Assembly (NCBI GenBank): GCA_910585665.1
Contig: CAJUFI010000053.1
Coordinates: 1-32,209, forward strand
Source: an uncultured Acetatifactor sp.
Lineage (GTDB): Bacteria > Bacillota > Clostridia > Lachnospirales > Lachnospiraceae
Length of the DNA: 32,209 nucleotides
Direction: 5' to 3'
Shown here: positions 6,612 through 15,362 of the stretch, in pieces
How positions within the stretch are numbered: position 1 is the first letter of the stretch
Layout of the letters: every line of letters begins with the position of its first letter
Notes under the pieces: model-generated
What the model was told of the DNA's origin: nothing
What the model saw: the letters and a program-made list of their open reading frames with translations, nothing else
Database searches by the model: none
Program-made: the position numbers and the translations under genes

Positions 6612-7622
6612 TTGGCAAACAACGCATTCGGTATCGACTTAGGTACCAACAACATCAAAATCTACAGCAGGAGCGACGATAGTGTTCTGGTAGAGAAGAA
6701 CATGATTGCCATAGAGAACAAAAATGTTCTGTTTGCTTACGGGAATTCCGCCTTCGAGATGTATGAGAAGGCCCCCAGCAATATCCACATTTCCTACCCG
6801 CTGTCCAATGGCGTGATTGCGGATATCAAAAACATGGAGACTCTTGTTCGCTATTTCGTCAGCGGCCTGCAGAAAGGCACCAGCAAGCCGGCGGATTTCT
6901 ATATCGCAGTGCCCACGGATGTGACGGATGTGGAGAAGAGGGCGTTTTACGATCTGATCAAATATGCCAATGTGAAAGCGAAGAAGATCATGGTAGTGGA
7001 AAAGGCCGTGGCAGACGGCCTGGGGCTGGACATCGATGTAAAGAACTCCCAGGGCGTGCTGGTGGTGAACGTGGGCTATGAGACCACGGAAGTCTCCATC
7101 CTTTCCCTGGGCGGCATTGTGCTCAGCCGGTTGATCAAGACCGGCGGCCTGAAGTTCGATGAAGCCATCCGGGCCGCGGTGCGCAAGGAGTTCAGCCTGA
7201 TCATCGGCGGGCGCACCTCCGAGTCTGTGAAGATTTCCTTAAAGGAGCTGGAGCAGGAGGGGAAGGGCGCCATCGTCTACGGCAGGGACATCGTCACGGG
7301 GCTTCCCATCGAGCGGGAGATTCCCACGAAGCTGGTGGTGGAGTGTCTGGAGGAGCACTTTGCATCCATCATCGACAACGTGAAGGTGATTCTGGAGCGG
7401 ACGCCGCCGGAGCTGGCCGCGGACATCTACCGCCATGGCATCTACCTTACCGGAGGGGCCTCCCAGATCAGCCATCTGGCGGACCGTCTGGCAGCGGGGA
7501 CAGGCCTGAGGGTGAACGTGTCAGAGAATCCCATCACCAGCGTGGTACTTGGACTCTCCAAGATTATCAAGGACGATAATTACAAGTCCGTAGCCTATGC
7601 GATTGAAGGGATGAGCAAATGA
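6612..7622 (+). CDS. mreB: Rod shape-determining protein MreB (divergent)
   Basis: A bacterial actin homologue of 336 residues that forms membrane-bound filaments and organises side-wall synthesis with MreC, MreD, RodA and PBP2. The N-terminal phosphate-1 loop GIDLGTNN (7-14) and the adenosine-site LTGGASQ (279-285) are recognisable, and VPTDVTDVEKRA (100-111) matches the family. The phosphate-2 loop is unusual: where MreB has DIGGGTTE, this protein has NVGYETTE (153-160). The usual EEPMAA helix is also changed (VVEKAVADG, 128-136). The TTG start is supported by AAAGGGG upstream; no closer ATG fits. It overlaps mreC by four bases. Family and position are clear; ATPase behaviour may differ. 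Confidence 0.9.
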   Translation: MANNAFGIDLGTNNIKIYSRSDDSVLVEKNMIAIENKNVLFAYGNSAFEMYEKAPSNIHISYPLSNGVIADIKNMETLVRYFVSGLQKGTSKPADFYIAVPTDVTDVEKRAFYDLIKYANVKAKKIMVVEKAVADGLGLDIDVKNSQGVLVVNVGYETTEVSILSLGGIVLSRLIKTGGLKFDEAIRAAVRKEFSLIIGGRTSESVKISLKELEQEGKGAIVYGRDIVTGLPIEREIPTKLVVECLEEHFASIIDNVKVILERTPPELAADIYRHGIYLTGGASQISHLADRLAAGTGLRVNVSENPITSVVLGLSKIIKDDNYKSVAYAIEGMSK

Positions 7623-8488
7623 GCCCAATCATAAAAAGAAAAGGAGAGCGGTTTACCTTGCCGAGTAAATATCTCCTTTTTATTTTAACGATTCTTTGTA
7701 CCGTCATGATGCTGGTCACTTTCGGCACCGATGTGTTCAACAGACCGTTCAACGCGCTGGTGGGATACGTGATCGTCCCCTTCCAGCAGGGCATCGAAAA
7801 AGTGGGAAGCTGGCTCTACAATCGTTCCGAGGAACTGGTGCAGATCCGGTCGCTTCTGGAGGAGAACACGCAGCTGAAAGAGGAAGTGGCGGCGCTGATC
7901 GAGGAGAACACCCTGCTGCAGCAGGACAAATATGAGCTGAACAAGCTGCGGGAGCTTTTCGACCTGGACGAGCAGTATTCTGAATACAACAAAGTGGGGG
8001 CCAGAATCCTGGGCCGGGATGCCGGGAACTGGTACTCGGCTTTTCTGATAGATAAGGGAGAGGAAGACGGCCTGGCGGTGGACATGAACGTCATCGCGGG
8101 TGGAGGCCTGGTGGGGCGCATCACCTCCGTGGGGCCAAACTGGGCCAGAGTCACTTCCATCATATCCGACAATAACCATGTAAGCGGCATGACCCTTTCC
8201 ACAGAGGACAATATGACCGTGAGCGGCGACCTGAAGCTGATGGCCAACGGCTGCATCACGTTCAGCGAGCTGGTGGACGGCCAGGACAGGGTGCGGGAAG
8301 GTGATAAGGTTGTTACCTCCAATATCAGCGACAAGTATCTGCCCAATATCCTGATCGGCTACATCAGCTCTATCAACAAGGACTCCAATAACCTGACCAA
8401 GTCGGGCGAGATCGTCCCCGCGGTGGATTTCGAGCACCTGGGGGAAGTCCTGATCATCACGGACAGGAAGCAGACCGTGACGGAATGA
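7619..8488 (+). CDS. mreC: Rod shape-determining protein MreC
   Basis: MreC is a bitopic membrane protein whose extracellular part activates PBP2 in the elongasome. This 289-residue protein has a cytoplasmic basic start (IIKRKGERF), one transmembrane segment at about 18-40, a coiled coil at about 70-115 (LLEENTQLKEEVAALIEENT region) and then the beta-barrel domain with GARILGRDAGNWYSAFLIDKG and VVTSNISDKYLPNILIGYI. Length and order of parts are normal for the family. The start overlaps the mreB stop (ATGA), so the two are translationally coupled. Confidence 0.95.
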   Translation: MSPIIKRKGERFTLPSKYLLFILTILCTVMMLVTFGTDVFNRPFNALVGYVIVPFQQGIEKVGSWLYNRSEELVQIRSLLEENTQLKEEVAALIEENTLLQQDKYELNKLRELFDLDEQYSEYNKVGARILGRDAGNWYSAFLIDKGEEDGLAVDMNVIAGGGLVGRITSVGPNWARVTSIISDNNHVSGMTLSTEDNMTVSGDLKLMANGCITFSELVDGQDRVREGDKVVTSNISDKYLPNILIGYISSINKDSNNLTKSGEIVPAVDFEHLGEVLIITDRKQTVTE

Positions 8489-8512
8489 CGCAAGGCCGCA
8501 GGGGGAGTGCAG

Positions 8513-9031
8513 ATGCTTAGGAAAATCATTGTGACCATATTCATCATCGTATGTTTCGTACTGCAGAGCAGTGTGTTCAGCGCCCTGTCTTTCGCAGGCA
8601 TCATACCGAACCTCATGATTATACTGACGTCTTCTTTCGGGTTCATGCGCGGGGAGAAGGAGGGGCTGCTGATCGGCTTTTTCTGCGGGCTGCTGAATGA
8701 CATCTTCTTCGGCGGTTTCCTGGGGTTCTATGCGCTGCTCTTGATGTACATAGGTTATCTGAACGGCAAATTCAGCAAGATTTTCTATCCGGAGGATATC
8801 AAGCTGCCTCTGGTGCTGATTGTGGTCAGCGATCTGTCCTATGGAATCATATGCTATATTCTGACTTTTATGCTTCGCAGTAGGTTTGCGTTTTCATATT
8901 ATTTCATGCACATCATCCTACCGGAGGCATTGTATACCATCGTAGTGACTTTGTTTTTATACCCGGCTATCCTGAAAATAAACGAAAAGCTGGAAGCGCA
9001 TGAAGGAAAGAGGGCCCAGAAGTTTGTTTGA
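8513..9031 (+). CDS. mreD: Rod shape-determining protein MreD
   Basis: A 172-residue polytopic membrane protein with about five hydrophobic helices, as expected for MreD, the third member of the mreBCD operon. Characteristic features are the hydrophobic start (IIVTIFIIVCFVLQSSVF), IPNLMIILTSSFGFMRGEKEGLLIGFFCGLLND, and the FGGFLGFYALLLMYIGYLNG segment. The ATG at 8513 is preferred because GGGGGAG (8501-8507) lies six bases upstream; a GTG at 8507 would overlap that site. The end overlaps the start of the PBP2 gene by 32 bases. Confidence 0.92.
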   Translation: MLRKIIVTIFIIVCFVLQSSVFSALSFAGIIPNLMIILTSSFGFMRGEKEGLLIGFFCGLLNDIFFGGFLGFYALLLMYIGYLNGKFSKIFYPEDIKLPLVLIVVSDLSYGIICYILTFMLRSRFAFSYYFMHIILPEALYTIVVTLFLYPAILKINEKLEAHEGKRAQKFV

Positions 9032-11909
9032 TGAATTCAAAGAAAAAATAATCGGCATTGTGACCAGCAGGCTGACCGTGTTCACGCTGGTGTTCTGTCT
9101 GCTGGCCGGGATACTGATCTATCGCTGTTTCGATTTGCAGATTGTCCATGGGGAGGAGTATCTGCGGGAATTCGTCCTGGAGATAGAGAAGACCCGCGAC
9201 ATTGCAAGCACCCGGGGCAATATCTATGACAGGAACGGCAATCTGCTGGCCTATAACGAGCTGGCCTATTCCGTGAAAATCGAGGATGTGTTCGAATCAG
9301 GGCGCTCCAAGAACGCGAAGCTGAATGAGATGATATTCAGCCTGATTCAGATGATAGAGAAGAACGGGGACAGATGCATCACGGATTTCAAGATATTCCT
9401 GAATGAGGATCGGGAATTTGAATACAGCGTGGAGGGCACCGCGTTGCTGCGCTTCCTGGCGGACATATACGGCAGGGCTACGGTAGGCGAGCTAAAGGAT
9501 GATGAGCGCACTGCCACCGCGGATGAAATCATGGAGTACCTCAGCAGTCCTTCCCGGTTCGCCATCGGAGAATACGAGGAGCCGGACAACAGTAAAAGCG
9601 CTTTTCTGCCGGGGGAGGGGTACAGCAGAGAGGACTGGCTGAAAATGGTCACAATCCGATATGCCATGAACCTTACCGCTTTCCGAAAATATATCGGGAC
9701 CACAGTGGCCACCAATGTCAATGAGAGGACAGTGGCCGTGGTCATGGAGAATTCCCAGTCCCTGCCCGGCGTGACGATTGAGGCCGGCACGGTCCGCAGA
9801 TACGTGGACAGTGAGTACTTCGCCCATGTGCTGGGCTATACCGGTAAGATTTCCTCCGACGAGCTGACGGATCTCAATGTCCAGATGGAGGAGCTGGGAT
9901 ACGGAAGCGATGTCTACAATATCAATGACGTGGTGGGAAAGAGCGGCATCGAGGCTTATCTGGAGACCACGCTCCAGGGGGAAAAGGGCTACGAAAAGGT
10001 CATCGTGGACAATATGGGCAAGGTGATTTCCATCGAGGAGCGCAAGGAGGCCAAGGCGGGCCAGAATGTCTATCTCACCATCGACAAGGACCTGACTGAG
10101 GCGGCCTATCATATCCTGGAACAGAAGGTGGCGGGCCTGGTGTCCAGCAAAATCATCGATGCGAAGGAATATATCCCTGCGGCGAACGCCGACAGCTCGG
10201 ACATCAAGATACCCATCTATGACGTATATTTCGCCATGTTCGACAACTCGGTCATCGATGTGAAGGCCATGGCCGGAGACGGCGCGGGGGAGACGGAACA
10301 GGAAGTGTACCAGGCTTACCTGGCCTACAAGCAAAGCTCCTATGACAAGCTGATCTACGAGCTGACGGAAGGACTGACGCCGTACAACAGCCTGTCAAAG
10401 GAATATCAGGTCTACCAGAGCAACATCGTGACCCTGCTGCGCAAAAACGGCATCATCATGGCGGAGGCGGTGGACACCGATGACAAAACTCACATCGCCT
10501 GGGCCACGGAGGAGGTCATTAGCCTCAGCGAATACCTGAGATACTGTATCTCCCAGAACTGGGTGGATGTCAGCAAGCTGGATCTGGACGCGAAATATTC
10601 CGACTCTTCGGAGATATATGACAAGATTTTGGAATACATCATTGTCATGATGGACAATAGTACGGAATTCCAGAAACGATTTTACAAATATATGCTCCTG
10701 AACGACGTGATAAGCGGCAGGCAGGTGTGCCAGATTCTCTGCGAACAGAATATGGTGGAGATTTCGGAGGATGACAGAAACAGTATTTTCGAAGGAAAGA
10801 TATCGGCATACCGTTTCATGAAGAACAGGATAGACCATCTGGACATCACCCCCGCCCAGCTGGCGCTGGATCCCTGCAATGCCTCCGTCGTCATCACGGA
10901 CGTGAACACCGGGGACGTGCTGGCCATCGTGTCCTATCCGGGATATGACAACAACAAGATGGCCAATTCCATCGATGCGGAGTATTACGCGAAGCTGAAC
11001 GCGGACAAGTCCAACCCTCAGTATAATTACGCCGCCCAGTACGCGGCAGCGCCGGGTTCCACCTTCAAGATGCTGGCGGCTTCGGCCGGCCTGATGGAAG
11101 GGGTCATCGACGTGAGAAGCGTCTCGAACTGTAAGGGAACCTTTATGGAGATCGACCCGCCGCCCCGATGCTGGAGAAGATGGGGACACGGAAATGAGAC
11201 ATTGATTTCGGCCCTCCGGGATTCCTGTGACTATTATTTCTACGAAATCGGCTACCGGCTTTCCACCAGGTCCGGCACGTACAATGAGACGGAGGGGTTG
11301 GATGCTCTTTATCAATATGCGGATCTCTTCGGACTGACGGAGAAGTCGGGCATCGAGATATCGGAGGCTTCCCCGAACGTGTCCACGGAGGATCCTGTGC
11401 GTTCCTCCATCGGCCAGGGCAGCAACAGCTTCACGCTGGCCGCGCTGGCGAGATATGTGGCCACGGTGGCCAACGGCGGCTATTGCTATAACCTGACGCT
11501 GCTGGACAGAATCACTGATTCAGAGGGGAACGTGGCTGAGGAATTCACCCCCGACCTTCGCAATATCGTCGAAATGCCCACGGAATATTGGGATTCCATC
11601 CATACAGGGATGCGCCAGGTGGTGGAGGGCAAGAGCTATTTCAGCAATCTGGCGGTAAATGTGGCCGGCAAGACCGGTACCGCGGAGCAGACCAATTCCA
11701 GGCCCAGCCATGCATTGTTCGTCTGTTACGCGCCCTATGAGCAGCCGGAAATCGCTATTGCCACCAGAATCCCCTTCGGATATTCTTCGGACCATGCGGC
11801 CCAGGCCACCAGGGACATCCTGAAGTATTATTACGGCCTGGTGGAGGAGGATGAGTTAATCACCGGTACGGCGGACGAGCCGGATGCCGGCATATCGAAT
11901 GAACGATAG
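9000..11909 (+). CDS. mrdA: Penicillin-binding protein 2 (elongasome transpeptidase) with large insertion
   Basis: A class B PBP that cross-links peptidoglycan during elongation together with RodA. One N-terminal membrane segment (about 24-44) is followed by the pedestal domain with RGNIYDRNGN (72-81) and the dimerisation region, then the transpeptidase domain. Catalytic motifs are all present: STFK (687-690), SCD (742-744, the S-x-D form also seen in E. coli PBP2) and KTGT (891-894). The protein is 969 residues, against about 630 in typical PBP2. Most of the excess is a stretch at about 394-620, between the LTIDKDL segment (359-365) and the start of the catalytic core (NASVVITDVNTGDVLAIVSY). 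The gene begins inside mreD, and its ribosome site is weak (GGAAG), so coupling to mreD is likely. Confidence 0.95.
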   Translation: MKERGPRSLFDEFKEKIIGIVTSRLTVFTLVFCLLAGILIYRCFDLQIVHGEEYLREFVLEIEKTRDIASTRGNIYDRNGNLLAYNELAYSVKIEDVFESGRSKNAKLNEMIFSLIQMIEKNGDRCITDFKIFLNEDREFEYSVEGTALLRFLADIYGRATVGELKDDERTATADEIMEYLSSPSRFAIGEYEEPDNSKSAFLPGEGYSREDWLKMVTIRYAMNLTAFRKYIGTTVATNVNERTVAVVMENSQSLPGVTIEAGTVRRYVDSEYFAHVLGYTGKISSDELTDLNVQMEELGYGSDVYNINDVVGKSGIEAYLETTLQGEKGYEKVIVDNMGKVISIEERKEAKAGQNVYLTIDKDLTEAAYHILEQKVAGLVSSKIIDAKEYIPAANADSSDIKIPIYDVYFAMFDNSVIDVKAMAGDGAGETEQEVYQAYLAYKQSSYDKLIYELTEGLTPYNSLSKEYQVYQSNIVTLLRKNGIIMAEAVDTDDKTHIAWATEEVISLSEYLRYCISQNWVDVSKLDLDAKYSDSSEIYDKILEYIIVMMDNSTEFQKRFYKYMLLNDVISGRQVCQILCEQNMVEISEDDRNSIFEGKISAYRFMKNRIDHLDITPAQLALDPCNASVVITDVNTGDVLAIVSYPGYDNNKMANSIDAEYYAKLNADKSNPQYNYAAQYAAAPGSTFKMLAASAGLMEGVIDVRSVSNCKGTFMEIDPPPRCWRRWGHGNETLISALRDSCDYYFYEIGYRLSTRSGTYNETEGLDALYQYADLFGLTEKSGIEISEASPNVSTEDPVRSSIGQGSNSFTLAALARYVATVANGGYCYNLTLLDRITDSEGNVAEEFTPDLRNIVEMPTEYWDSIHTGMRQVVEGKSYFSNLAVNVAGKTGTAEQTNSRPSHALFVCYAPYEQPEIAIATRIPFGYSSDHAAQATRDILKYYYGLVEEDELITGTADEPDAGISNER

Positions 11910-11921
11910 GAAAGGCGGGCT

Positions 11922-12593
11922 ATGAAAGAGGCAGTCATCATCAAAAGCTTCCCCAACGGGATAGCATTATACCTGAATCCGGAACTGCCTTTTGAGAGCG
12001 TTCTGGAGGAAATCGGCTACAAATTCGCCGATGCGCGGAACTTTTTCGGCAGCGCCACGATGGCCCTTTCCATAGAGGGCCGCACCGTGACGGACATGGA
12101 GGAGATCAGGATACTGGAGGCCATCCGGGACAACAGCGGCCTCAACATCGCCTGCATCGTGGAGAAGGACGACACGGTGAACCAGAGCTACGTGAAGGCG
12201 CTGGAGCGCACAGAGCGGGAACTGGCCAAAAAACCGGAGGGTCAGTTCTTCCGCGGAAGCCTGCGGGACGGGGCGATACTGGAGACGGAGAACAGCATCA
12301 TCATGCTGGGGGACGTCTACCCTGGAAGCGCGATCATCAGCGCCAAGAACATCATCATATTGGGAGGGCTCTACGGGAAAGCCCATGCCGGCGGGAACGG
12401 CAGAGAGGGAGCCTTCGTGGCAGCGTTTGAAATGGAGCCGGAGAGAATCAGAATCGGCGATTTCAAATATAGACCGAACACAAGAAAGCCAAAGAGAGGA
12501 ATCAGACATAAAGTACAGCCGAAAATCGCATACATAGAGAACGACAGAATCATTTTTGACACGCTTACCAAAGATCTGCTGAGCAGTTTCTAA
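11922..12593 (+). CDS. minC: Septum site-determining protein MinC
   Basis: MinC blocks FtsZ ring assembly away from midcell and is brought to the membrane by MinD. The C-terminal beta-helix domain is clear: FFRGSLRDGAILETENSIIM, then GDVYPGSAIISAKNIIILGGLYGKAHAG (about 129-156), which is the MinC_C signature. The N-terminal domain (1-105) is less conserved, as usual. Length (223) is typical. It opens the minCDE set, 12 bases after the PBP2 gene, so the Min system is transcribed with the elongasome genes. Confidence 0.93.
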   Translation: MKEAVIIKSFPNGIALYLNPELPFESVLEEIGYKFADARNFFGSATMALSIEGRTVTDMEEIRILEAIRDNSGLNIACIVEKDDTVNQSYVKALERTERELAKKPEGQFFRGSLRDGAILETENSIIMLGDVYPGSAIISAKNIIILGGLYGKAHAGGNGREGAFVAAFEMEPERIRIGDFKYRPNTRKPKRGIRHKVQPKIAYIENDRIIFDTLTKDLLSSF

Positions 12594-12679
12594 GTCGTGG
12601 ACGAAAGGTCTGTGAGGCCGCGTCTATTGTGGCCAGCTGTTCAGAGGACGACAGGAAATTTAAGTTGGAGGATAGGAAA

Positions 12680-13501
12680 ATGGAAAAACAATTTTCCCCG
12701 GAGCAGAAAAGCTCCCAAGTCATTGTCGTCACTTCAGGGAAAGGCGGCGTGGGCAAGACCACCACGACCGCAAACGTAGGAACAGGTCTGGCGAAGCTGG
12801 GCAAGAAGGTCTGTCTCATCGACACCGACATCGGACTGCGCAATCTGGACGTGGTCATGGGACTGGAGAACCGCATCGTCTACAATCTGGTGGATGTGGT
12901 GGAGGGGAACTGCCGGATCAAGCAGGCCCTGATTCGGGACAAGCGCCATCCCGGTTTGTACCTGATGCCTTCCGCCCAGACCCGGGACAAGTCGGCTGTG
13001 TCCCCGGGCCAGATGGTGAAGGTGATCGATCATCTGAAAGAGCAGTTCGACTTTATTCTGCTAGACTGCCCCGCAGGCATCGAACAGGGATTCCAGAATG
13101 CCATCGCAGGCGCGAACAGGGCGTTAGTCGTGACTACCCCCGAGGTGTCCGCCATCCGGGACGCGGATCGGATCATCGGCCTGCTGGAGGCCAACGGCTT
13201 CAAGCAGATGGACCTGATCATCAACAGGCTGCGGATGGACATGGTCAGGCGTGGGGACATGATGTCCGCCCAGGACGTGGTGGATATCCTGGCGATTCCT
13301 CTGATCGGCATCATACCGGACGATGAAAGCGTGGTGGTTGCCACCAACCAGGGCGAGCCCGTAGTGGGAAGCAGCTCCCCGGCAGGACAGGCCTACGCCA
13401 ATGTAGTACACCGGGTGGAAGGAAAGGAAGTCCCTTATCTGAACTTCGACAAGGGCATTTCCTTCTGGACCAGGGTAACGGGCATTTTTCATAAAGCATA
13501 G
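12680..13501 (+). CDS. minD: Septum site-determining ATPase MinD
   Basis: A ParA/MinD-type ATPase that dimerises on the membrane when ATP-bound and recruits MinC. It has the deviant Walker A KGGVGKTT (21-28), DTDIGLRNLDVVMGLENRIVYN, DFILLDCPAGIEQGF and the C-terminal amphipathic membrane-targeting helix (SFWTRVTGIFHKA). The start at 12680 follows GGAGG (12667-12671) and AGGA; upstream in-frame codons to 12629 are not needed by the family. Length is 273 residues, which is normal. Confidence 0.96.
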   Translation: MEKQFSPEQKSSQVIVVTSGKGGVGKTTTTANVGTGLAKLGKKVCLIDTDIGLRNLDVVMGLENRIVYNLVDVVEGNCRIKQALIRDKRHPGLYLMPSAQTRDKSAVSPGQMVKVIDHLKEQFDFILLDCPAGIEQGFQNAIAGANRALVVTTPEVSAIRDADRIIGLLEANGFKQMDLIINRLRMDMVRRGDMMSAQDVVDILAIPLIGIIPDDESVVVATNQGEPVVGSSSPAGQAYANVVHRVEGKEVPYLNFDKGISFWTRVTGIFHKA

Positions 13502-13513
13502 GAGGAGTGGAAA

Positions 13514-13792
13514 ATGAGGCATTTTTTTCGCAGAAAGAGCTCCTGCCAGATTGCGAAGGACAGGTTGAAAATCCTGTTGATTTCGGACAGGGTGAACTGT
13601 TCGCCGGAGATTATGGAGCTGATCAAAATGGACATAGCGAAGGTTCTGTCGAAATACATGAAGATAGATTCGGAGAATATGGAGATTCAGATTAATACAA
13701 AGGGCAACCGGACCGGGCGGGGAGGCAAGATGCCTTCTCTCTACGCCAACATCCCGATTGTGGACGTCACGGCTCAGGATCTGGCCAAATAG
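13514..13792 (+). CDS. minE: Cell division topological specificity factor MinE
   Basis: A 92-residue MinE, which stimulates MinD ATPase and drives Min oscillation. The sequence has the MinD-contact region (AKDRLKILLISDRVNCSPEIMELIKMDIAKVL) and the C-terminal dimerisation part. An AGGAGG ribosome site (13500-13505) lies upstream. The presence of MinE beside MinCD means an oscillating E. coli-type system rather than the DivIVA/MinJ arrangement of Bacillus. Confidence 0.93.
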   Translation: MRHFFRRKSSCQIAKDRLKILLISDRVNCSPEIMELIKMDIAKVLSKYMKIDSENMEIQINTKGNRTGRGGKMPSLYANIPIVDVTAQDLAK

Positions 13793-13826
13793 ATAGCAGA
13801 TATGGAAGAAGGACATTCCAAGGATT

Positions 13827-14939
13827 ATGTTTAAAAGATACAGGTTACGTGATTATGATTTTAAATTAGTGTTTCTGATCCTGGCCCTTTCGGCAATCGG
13901 GGTCATCGCGATTGGCAGCGCGGAGGAGTCTCTGCAGACCAGGCAGCTGGCGGGAGTCGTGGCAGGCGCCTTTCTGATGATAGTCATCTCGTTTTTTGAC
14001 TATACCTGGATACTGCGGCTGAACTGGCTGATGTATGTGGGCAATCTGGTGCTGCTGGTGGCGGTCTGGCAGTTCGGGGAAGAGAGCAAAGGGGCGACGC
14101 GCTGGCTGAAAATCGGCGGACTTCAATTTCAACCTTCAGAAACTGCAAAAATTTTGTTGATTTTATTCTTTGCACAGTTTATTATGAAACATAGGAAGAA
14201 ATTGAACACCGTAGGAATCATTGCCAGCTGCGTGGCCATGTTCGCCGTTCCCTGGGTGCTGGTCTATAAGCAGCCGGATTTGTCCACCAGTATCGTGCTT
14301 CTGGCCATGTTCTGTGTCATCATGTTTTCGGGAGGGGTGAGCCTGAAGCTGGTCTTCGCGGTGCTGGCTGTGGCCATCCCGGCGGTGGCGCTGGTAATTT
14401 CCCTGGCGCTGCAGCCGGACAATGACCTGCTGACCGACAACCAGCGGAACCGGATACTGGCTTTCGTCAATCCCCAGGAGTATGAGACCACGTTCGCTTA
14501 CCAGCAGCTGAATTCCGTGACGGCCATCGCCTCCGGCCAGCTGGAGGGCAAGGGGTATAAGAACAATGAGATTACATCGGTGAAAAACGGCAATTTTCTT
14601 TCGGAAGCGCAGACAGACTTTATCTTCTCGGTAATCGGAGAGGAATTTGGCTTTAAGGGGAGCGTCCTGGTGATTGTGCTTTTGTTCTGCATTGCGCTGG
14701 AATGCATCTCCGTGGCGCGAAAGGCGAAGGATGTGGCAGGGATGGTGATTGCCGCCAGCATGGGGGGCCTGGTGGCGTTTCAGGGATTTTTCAACATCGG
14801 GGTTGCCACCTTTATTCTGCCCACCACGGGGCTCACGCTTCCTTTTGTCAGCTATGGTCTGACTTCGCTGCTGAGTCTGTTCAGCGGCATGGGGTTTGTG
14901 CTGAACGTGAGACTTCAGGCAAAGAAATCGAAACAGTAG
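13827..14939 (+). CDS. rodA: Peptidoglycan glycosyltransferase RodA (SEDS family)
   Basis: A polytopic SEDS-family glycan polymerase of 370 residues that works with PBP2. About ten hydrophobic segments are visible. Family motifs include GATRWLKIGGLQFQPSE (about 90-106), KQPDLSTS (about 149-156), the LSEAQTDFIFSVIGEEFG segment and the LPTTGLTLPFVSYG run near the C-terminus. The motif that usually reads SYGGS or SYGGT is SYGLT here, a mild departure. The context (mreBCD, mrdA, minCDE) points to RodA rather than FtsW. Confidence 0.93.
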   Translation: MFKRYRLRDYDFKLVFLILALSAIGVIAIGSAEESLQTRQLAGVVAGAFLMIVISFFDYTWILRLNWLMYVGNLVLLVAVWQFGEESKGATRWLKIGGLQFQPSETAKILLILFFAQFIMKHRKKLNTVGIIASCVAMFAVPWVLVYKQPDLSTSIVLLAMFCVIMFSGGVSLKLVFAVLAVAIPAVALVISLALQPDNDLLTDNQRNRILAFVNPQEYETTFAYQQLNSVTAIASGQLEGKGYKNNEITSVKNGNFLSEAQTDFIFSVIGEEFGFKGSVLVIVLLFCIALECISVARKAKDVAGMVIAASMGGLVAFQGFFNIGVATFILPTTGLTLPFVSYGLTSLLSLFSGMGFVLNVRLQAKKSKQ

Positions 14940-14966
14940 GAGATATGCTTAGAGGAGGTACTTTTT

Positions 14967-15362
14967 ATGAACATTGCTTTGATCGCACATGATGCAAAAA
15001 AGAAGCTGATGCAGAATTTCTGCATTGCGTACAGGGGGATTTTAAGCAAGAATGATTTGTATGCCACAGGCACCACGGGACGACTGATAGAGGAGGTAAC
15101 GAATCTGAACATACACAAGTGCCTGGCGGGACATCTGGGGGGCGAGCAGCAGATTGGAGCGCAGATTGAGAACAATGAGATAGACCTTGTGATTTTTCTG
15201 CGCGATCCGCTGAATCCTAAAAAGCATGAGCCGGACGTGAATAATGTGGTACATCTGTGCGATACCCACAATATTCCCCTGGCCACCAATCTGGCAAGCG
15301 CGGAACTGTTGATAAAGGCTTTGGACAGAGGGGATTTGGAATGGCGTGAACTATATAAATAG
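14967..15362 (+). CDS. mgsA: Methylglyoxal synthase
   Basis: MgsA turns dihydroxyacetone phosphate into methylglyoxal and phosphate, a bypass of lower glycolysis. The 131-residue protein has the family segments IALIAHDAKK, LYATGTTGRLI, GGEQQIGA (58-65), IFLRDPL and IPLATNLASAELL. His8, Asp9, Asp80, His87 and Asp90 match active-site residues of the E. coli enzyme, but the catalytic-base position (Asp71 in E. coli) is Glu60 here. AGAGGAGGT lies upstream of the ATG. The 3' end overlaps the next gene by 17 bases. Family identity is strong. Confidence 0.93.
   Translation: MNIALIAHDAKKKLMQNFCIAYRGILSKNDLYATGTTGRLIEEVTNLNIHKCLAGHLGGEQQIGAQIENNEIDLVIFLRDPLNPKKHEPDVNNVVHLCDTHNIPLATNLASAELLIKALDRGDLEWRELYK

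Noticed and set aside
11223..11231. Loss of the SxN motif in PBP2 (SCD instead)
   Set aside because: Elongation PBP2 proteins, including that of E. coli, use S-x-D at this place, so the enzyme need not be inactive.
9492..11315. Two long minus-strand frames opposite the PBP2 gene
   Set aside because: Shadows of the PBP2 coding sequence. The region, including the insertion, is in one clean frame on the plus strand.
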